NCBI GenBank assembly: GCA_963783095.1
Contig: CAWAMR010000002.1
Location: 248,001-312,000, forward strand
Source of the DNA: CAWAMR01 sp963783095
GTDB lineage: Bacteria > Planctomycetota > Planctomycetia > Gemmatales > Gemmataceae
Length of the DNA stretch: 64,000 nucleotides
Direction: 5' to 3'
A program made the translations under genes and the position numbers. Within the stretch, counting starts at the first letter, position 1. The number at the start of each line of letters is the position of its first letter. Shown piece after piece: positions 59,332 through 64,000 of the stretch. The notes beneath the pieces are model-generated. The model made no database searches and was not told the origin of the DNA. It saw only the letters and a program-made list of their open reading frames with translations.

Positions 59332-60385
59332 TTAATCACGGCTCCGCGCCGAAATCTCCGTGACTCTGGTGTTGTTCCGCGTATGAATCCACGGCTGCAG
59401 GATTTCGCGCTCGAGTCGACGGGTGAACCGGCGCGATCCGGGCCGTAAGAAATGACTCGAATCGCAGAAATATGAATCATCAAACCAATCGCGGGTGTCG
59501 AAGACGGGAACGCGATATTCATCCGCTAACTCTCCGAGAAACGTGTCCATTACTTCATTGACGGCCGGGCGAGCCCAGCTTCGAGCCGTCTCGCCTTGGG
59601 GCATCAGGATCAGCGCAACCTCGATCCTTTCGGAGTGACACAGCGAAAGAAGATCGCGATAGGCTCTTTTTGCATTGGCTGAAACTTCAAAATCGTCGGA
59701 GAGAACCGGAACCCAAAGTTGGCGCTCGTTCTCGGTAAGTCTCAACCGGTCATCCTCACCAACGGTTTCACCGCCGAGCAGCAACCAGCCATGAGCAGAG
59801 ATTTGCAGGTTTCCGCGTCCATGCTGCTGTTCGCGCAGATATCGTTCCTGAAGTTCCGACCGGTGTTGAAACCAGGGCATCAAGAAGTGATTGCGAAGGA
59901 CCGGTATGCGAAAGCGCTTTAAAGGGTAATAATGGGAAAGTGTGCCCAGATCGCTCCAACTGCTGAGATCGAGAATCGTTTTCCATTCATTGCGACATAA
60001 ACCGGGGTTGACTTCCACGATTAACCAGCGCGGTTTGAGACCGGCACCTAGTAAGCGACTTCACCTGGAGCAAGTTTGCGACCGGTCCCGCGGCCAGATG
60101 TCCGAAATTGAAACCCAGGACCGAGCGCTGCTGAGGGTCGTTAAGCCCTTCGAGCTGCTCGGGATCGAAGGCATAAGCAACACGAGAACTGCCCACCATT
60201 GCCAGGATGGGGTCGTTGGGCCGTTCGGCGCTGCGGGCCTCGAGTGCTTCCTTGCGGACTCGGTATTCCGTGTCCGGGTGCCACCAGGGCAACACGAAGG
60301 AAAACCCAAGCTGGAAAATCACAAAAATCAGGATGGCGCTGAGGACAATTACTTTGGTTCGGCGTCGGCGGTTCGGCACCCTCAT
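59332..60385 (-). CDS. SGNH-like membrane-anchored protein (copy 2; one frameshift)
   Basis: This is a paralogue of the proteins at 56612 and 60496, with about 351 codons. The anchor is VIVLSAILIFVIFQLGFSFV, block I is LAMVGSSRVAYAFDPEQL, and the C-terminal pair lies in YFCDSSHFLRPGSRRFTRRL. The frame changes near 60055, between NLLQVKSL and the conserved LIVEVNPGLCRNEWKTIL block. It lies between the two MBOAT genes without an MBOAT directly upstream, so it looks like a third, extra partner created by duplication. Confidence 0.82.
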
Positions 60386-60495
60386 TCAGTTCTCCTCACC
60401 ATCAACTTTGCGAGCGGCCTGGCGATTTCCCGGAGCAATCGCTCGTCGATCATTCACGGAAACTGTTTTGGGCAAGAGGCGACGAACCGGATCAA

Positions 60496-61530
60496 TCATC
60501 GGGCCGCTACGAAACGCGGCACTTGGCCACGAAGCCAGGGCTGAATACACTCTTGTTCCAGACGACGCGTGAACTGTCGAGCGCCGGGACGCAAGAGATG
60601 GCTCGAATCGCTGAAGCATGAATCGTCGAACCATTCGCGGGCATTAAAAACGGGCACCGAAAATTCCGTCGATAAATCACCCAGGAAGGCGCGCATGGCT
60701 TCATCGACTGCTGGATTCGCCCAACTCCGAGCGGTTTCGCCTTCCGGCATCAAGATGAGCGCAACCTCAATGCTTTCGGCACGACACAAAGTGAGCAAAT
60801 CTCGATAAGCCTGATTGGAACGAGGTGCAATTCGAAAATCGGCGGCGAGAGCGGGGGCCAGTACTTGATGCTGCACTTCGGTGAGCCTTAGCCGTTCTTC
60901 CGTTCCTATTTCTTCACCAACGGTTAGCTGCCAGCCATGCGGGGAAATCTGCATGGTGCCTCGTCCAGGCTCCTTATCTTGCAAATAGCGTTCCTGGAGT
61001 TCCCAACGATGCCGAAACCAGGGCATCAGGAAATGGTTCCGAACGAATGCCGTGCGAAAATACTTGAACGGATAGTATTGGGAAACGGTGGAAACATCTT
61101 CCCAACTGCTCAGGTCGAAAACAGTCTTCCATTCGTTGTGACATAATGAAGGATTAACCTCCACGATCAACCAACGGGGTTTGAGCTCGGCCCTCAGTAA
61201 TCGCTTTACTTGCAGCAAGTTCGAAACCGGTCCGGAAGCAGCATGCCCGAAGTTGAACGCAAGGACCGAACGCTGCTGATTGTCGGTCAGGCTCGATAAT
61301 TGCTCCGGAACAAAGGCGTAGGAAACGCGAGAACTGCCGACCATCGCCAAGACGAGGTCATTCGGACGTTCGGCACTTCGGGCCTGGAGCGCTTCCTTGC
61401 GGACTCGGTATTCGGTGTCCGGGTGCCACCACGGCAGTAGGAAGGAAAAACCAAGTTGGAAAATCACGAAACTCGCTGTTGCGGTGAGGACAACTCTTTT
61501 GGTCTGTTTGCGTATCTGGGGCCTTTTCAT
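60496..61530 (-). CDS. SGNH-like membrane-anchored protein (copy 3)
   Basis: This intact paralogue has 344 residues. The anchor is VVLTATASFVIFQLGFSFLL, block I is LAMVGSSRVSYAFVPEQL, and the Asp-His region is CFSDSSHLLRPGARQFTRRL. It shares VEVNPSLCHNEWKTVFDLSS with copy 2 more closely than with copy 1. The start at 61530 (MKRPQIRKQTKR) has GGAGAA upstream and lies 16 bases after the MBOAT-2 stop, so the two are one operon. Confidence 0.83.
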   Translation of the reverse strand: MKRPQIRKQTKRVVLTATASFVIFQLGFSFLLPWWHPDTEYRVRKEALQARSAERPNDLVLAMVGSSRVSYAFVPEQLSSLTDNQQRSVLAFNFGHAASGPVSNLLQVKRLLRAELKPRWLIVEVNPSLCHNEWKTVFDLSSWEDVSTVSQYYPFKYFRTAFVRNHFLMPWFRHRWELQERYLQDKEPGRGTMQISPHGWQLTVGEEIGTEERLRLTEVQHQVLAPALAADFRIAPRSNQAYRDLLTLCRAESIEVALILMPEGETARSWANPAVDEAMRAFLGDLSTEFSVPVFNAREWFDDSCFSDSSHLLRPGARQFTRRLEQECIQPWLRGQVPRFVAAR

Positions 61531-61546
61531 CCAATTCTCCTCGGGG

Positions 61547-62974
61547 TTAAAACTGGAAGTAGATGAAGGTCTTGGCCAGTCCGGGTGCCAACGCCAATGC
61601 CAGCACAGCCATCGTGGAGTAGCCCACACCGTGCGCCGTCGGGGGTATGGTTTCCAGCAATCGTCGCCAGCGCCGGCCGACGGCCATCCAGTAACCGATA
61701 CCCACCATCGCGAACAAACACGCCAGGGTGAGGTAGTTGAACTGCGGTATCACGCTGATGTCGGTTCCAGTGAACATCCCTCGGTACATGCTCCAGGACT
61801 TGCCGAGCGAGTCCGCGCGAAAAATGACCAGCGTGACGCTGAAGACCATAAATGTCAGTGCGATACTGCAAGCGGCCCCAATACTCGAATCCAGAATGGT
61901 GCACAGTTGTCGCCGGTCCTTGATCCATTTCCGAAATATGCGATATCCAGACAGGCAAACAGCCTGCGAGAACCCAAATAGCACATAGTTCCACGAAGCT
62001 CCGTGCCACAGACCGCAAAGAACCATGGTGATGAACAGGTTACGATAGGTCATCCACCCGGATCCCCTGCTGCCGCCGAGCGGAATGTAGACATAATCGC
62101 GCAGCCAGTTCGAGAGCGTCAAATGCCAGCGCCGCCAAAACTCCGCGATATTGGTCGCGAGGAACGGCAGGTTGAAATTGAAGGCCAGTCGATATCCCAG
62201 CAGGTGCGCTGTTCCAAGGGCCATATCGGTGTAACCGGAGAAATCGCAGTAAACCTGGACCGCGAAGCCAACAGCTGCCAGCCAAAGGATTGGAGCGCTG
62301 AAGGATGCTGGGTCGGCATAAACCATATCGACGAAAACAGCGATCCGATCGGCGATGGCCAGCTTCTTGAACATGCCGAGCAGGAAGAGCTGCAAACCGG
62401 CGTTGATTCGCATCCAGTTCCAGCGTTTCTTGCGGCGAATTTGCGGCAAGAAATCGCTGCCGCGCACAATTGGGCCGGCGACCAGATGCGGGAAGAACAA
62501 GATGAACAGCATGAAGTGCCCGAGATTTGTCTCGGCTTTAATCTTCCGGCGGTAGACATCGACGGTGTAGCTGATCGCCTCGAAGGTGTAGAAGGAAATC
62601 CCGATCGGCAAGATCACTGAAAGTACCGGAAACGAAGTTGACATTCCTGCGGCACGCAGCCCATCGTCGAGGGAGTGCAGGAAGAAATTGGCGTATTTGA
62701 AGTAGCAGAGGATGCCCAGATTGAACAGGATGCTCAAACTAAGGAGGATTTTACGCTCGCCGCTGCGCTGACTCACATCCATGCGCCGGGCGATGAAATA
62801 GTCAATCGTCGTACTGACCACGATGAGAATCGCCAGCCAGTGATTCCAGGTCGCATAAAAGACAAAGCTCGCAATCAAAAGAAGATAGATGCGCACGCGT
62901 TGCCACGGGATCGTCCAGTAGATGGCGAACACCGGCAGGAAAAAGAGAATGAATTGTTGTGAACAGAACAGCAT
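61547..62974 (-). CDS. MBOAT family O-acyltransferase, AlgI-like (copy 2, intact)
   Basis: This intact 475-residue membrane acyltransferase closely resembles copy 1. It starts at MLFCSQQFILFFLPVFAIYW and contains LFFPHLVAGPIVRGSDFLPQ, FWRRWHLTLSNWLRDYVYIP, and the catalytic His in VLCGLWHGASWNYVLFG. It ends ALALAPGLAKTFIYFQF. It begins the run of acylation genes on the minus strand and is divergent from the partial membrane-protein gene at 63240. The shared gap 62975-63239 should hold both promoters, but I see no convincing boxes. Confidence 0.93.
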   Translation of the reverse strand: MLFCSQQFILFFLPVFAIYWTIPWQRVRIYLLLIASFVFYATWNHWLAILIVVSTTIDYFIARRMDVSQRSGERKILLSLSILFNLGILCYFKYANFFLHSLDDGLRAAGMSTSFPVLSVILPIGISFYTFEAISYTVDVYRRKIKAETNLGHFMLFILFFPHLVAGPIVRGSDFLPQIRRKKRWNWMRINAGLQLFLLGMFKKLAIADRIAVFVDMVYADPASFSAPILWLAAVGFAVQVYCDFSGYTDMALGTAHLLGYRLAFNFNLPFLATNIAEFWRRWHLTLSNWLRDYVYIPLGGSRGSGWMTYRNLFITMVLCGLWHGASWNYVLFGFSQAVCLSGYRIFRKWIKDRRQLCTILDSSIGAACSIALTFMVFSVTLVIFRADSLGKSWSMYRGMFTGTDISVIPQFNYLTLACLFAMVGIGYWMAVGRRWRRLLETIPPTAHGVGYSTMAVLALALAPGLAKTFIYFQF

Positions 62975-63239
62975 GGCATCCTGCCGGGGTCGAACGCGAA
63001 ATTTCCTGGACTGTCCAGACTGCCGGAACCTATTCACTATCGGCTTTGAAAAAACTACCCATGAAGCCGTTGCTCGCCATCTTCACCCGTAAGACGTGAG
63101 AGTGATTCGCGTTATGACGGTCAGGAAAGAGGGTATTGTTATTCCGGGGTTCTCGATCAGGAAAAATGGTGGATCCTAAGCGGGAAAACCGATCTTATCA
63201 GCAGGAGTCTAGTGGAAGTAAACGTTCGAGTGTGTTGCC

Positions 63240-64000
63240 ATGTCGCGCGAAAATACTCCTGAGCCGGTACCCAGAGTTTTTCCCTGGTTAGTTGTGTGTG
63301 CAATTCTGGCCCTGCTGATTGATTTGGGCCGATTCCATGCCAGCCATCACGGCGATACCCTCATCCCTGTCCTCTGTAGCCTGTACCACTGGACCCCCTT
63401 TTACTGGGAGCAGGATCGTTTGGGATCGCTGCTTCCTCTACTCGCCCTTCCTGCGCGCCATCCCTTTGTCAATCTGCTGGTGCAATGCGGCCTGGGCATC
63501 TTTTTCGCGCTGGCGACCTTTTTCTTGTTGCCTCGGTATGTCCTGCGCGATCGAACGTGGCCTTTGGTGGGTGCATTGGGTGTTCTTGGCTTTCTCGTCT
63601 TGACGCCGGAATACTATCGCTTCACTTTCATGGCTGGTCATCAGCCCTATTTCACTTCGCTCGCGCTGGGTCTGGGGGGATTGATTGCCACCGAGCGAGC
63701 AGGAACTTGCCGAACCGCGATCGGTTTATCGTTGCTAATGCTTGCGCATTGGGTTCATCTTGGGGCCTTTACCGTTTTCATTCCGCTCGTTCTCATCCGC
63801 CGGCTTTTATTGGGCCCTGGCATTCAGCAGGTCGGTGCGGAAGAACAGCGCATCCGGAGCCGCTGGTCGCGCTGGCGGCAATCCGAGGTCGGCCGGCATT
63901 TCTCGCTGCTTTGCATCAGCAGTTTGGCGGGAATTGCACTAAACCGAATATCGCGCTATCACCATGAAGCCTCCGGTTATGGCTTGTTGCCGCCGAGAGA
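63240..64000 (+). CDS. Integral membrane protein, partial at the window end
   Basis: An open frame of at least 253 codons starts at the ATG at 63240 and runs off the window end without a stop. Hydrophobic segments are regular (WLVVCAILALLIDLGRFHAS, NLLVQCGLGIFFALATFFLL, WPLVGALGVLGFLVLTPEYY, FTVFIPLVLIRRLLLGPG), typical of multi-pass glycosyltransferase or O-antigen-polymerase-like proteins. This fits the surface-polysaccharide acylation genes beside it, but no catalytic motif is seen in the part available. Confidence 0.75.
   Translation, partial: MSRENTPEPVPRVFPWLVVCAILALLIDLGRFHASHHGDTLIPVLCSLYHWTPFYWEQDRLGSLLPLLALPARHPFVNLLVQCGLGIFFALATFFLLPRYVLRDRTWPLVGALGVLGFLVLTPEYYRFTFMAGHQPYFTSLALGLGGLIATERAGTCRTAIGLSLLMLAHWVHLGAFTVFIPLVLIRRLLLGPGIQQVGAEEQRIRSRWSRWRQSEVGRHFSLLCISSLAGIALNRISRYHHEASGYGLLPPR

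Overview
The window comes from a planctomycete, most likely a Gemmata-type (Gemmataceae) genome. The evidence is the gene families: a Tat-exported DUF1501 protein, a DUF1549/DUF1553 protein, a planctomycete-type cytochrome c fused to WD40 repeats, a PPC-domain protein, a TIGR03000 protein, an alpha-2-macroglobulin preceded by an ECF sigma factor, and an SNF2/SWIM helicase. About 21 of some 45 genes can only be read by joining two or more frames, including hisS, rmlB, cobL and the dehydrogenase E1-beta gene. I read most of these as single-base indels in the assembly rather than as pseudogenes.

Layout. 1-1.1 kb: an IS5-type transposase. 1.2-7.8 kb (minus): ECF sigma factor and a giant alpha-2-macroglobulin with an anti-sigma-like N-terminus. 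8.1-11.7 kb (minus): M50 protease, lectin-fold/TIR-like fusion, hisS. 11.9-14.4 kb: a Nudix hydrolase, a convergent heptaheme cytochrome/TPR gene, and a second truncated copy of the Nudix 3' end. 14.7-24.5 kb (plus): the planctomycete DUF1501 / PPC / DUF1553 / cytochrome-WD40 cluster. 24.6-31 kb: PAC2, VOC, YbjQ, twin zinc-ribbon proteins, SNF2 helicase. 31-39.2 kb (minus): a DUF697-like membrane protein, RmlA and RmlB sugar-nucleotide enzymes, a class III aminotransferase and an aldehyde dehydrogenase with accessory genes between. 39.4-42.7 kb (plus): TIGR03000 and PQQ-repeat proteins. 42.7-49.7 kb (minus): ABC exporter, M48 protease, multi-PAS hybrid kinase. 50-55.5 kb (plus): fused CbiE/CbiT and a 2-oxoacid dehydrogenase E1a-E1b-E2 operon. 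55.5-56.5 kb (minus): the amber cassette. 56.6-63 kb (minus): a duplicated MBOAT acyltransferase / SGNH-like set. 63.2 kb to the end: a partial membrane protein.

The most unusual locus is a 1-kb cassette at 55494-56495 (minus). It holds a cloverleaf tRNA whose anticodon reads CUA (amber), an unrecognised 153-residue protein, and a Pth2-like peptidyl-tRNA hydrolase gene. That hydrolase gene has an excellent ribosome-binding site and start but an in-frame TAG at codon 5. A suppressor tRNA next to an amber-interrupted translation-factor gene suggests a self-contained amber-readthrough circuit. UAG is still the stop of several other genes here, so the genome is not globally recoded.

A second theme is that at least a dozen intergenic gaps each contain a long inverted repeat, usually built from short repeated words. 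The words differ from gap to gap and one family recurs three times. They sit at gene ends, between genes of one operon (both junctions of the E1a-E1b-E2 operon), and in one case supply the C-terminal codons and stop of the upstream gene.
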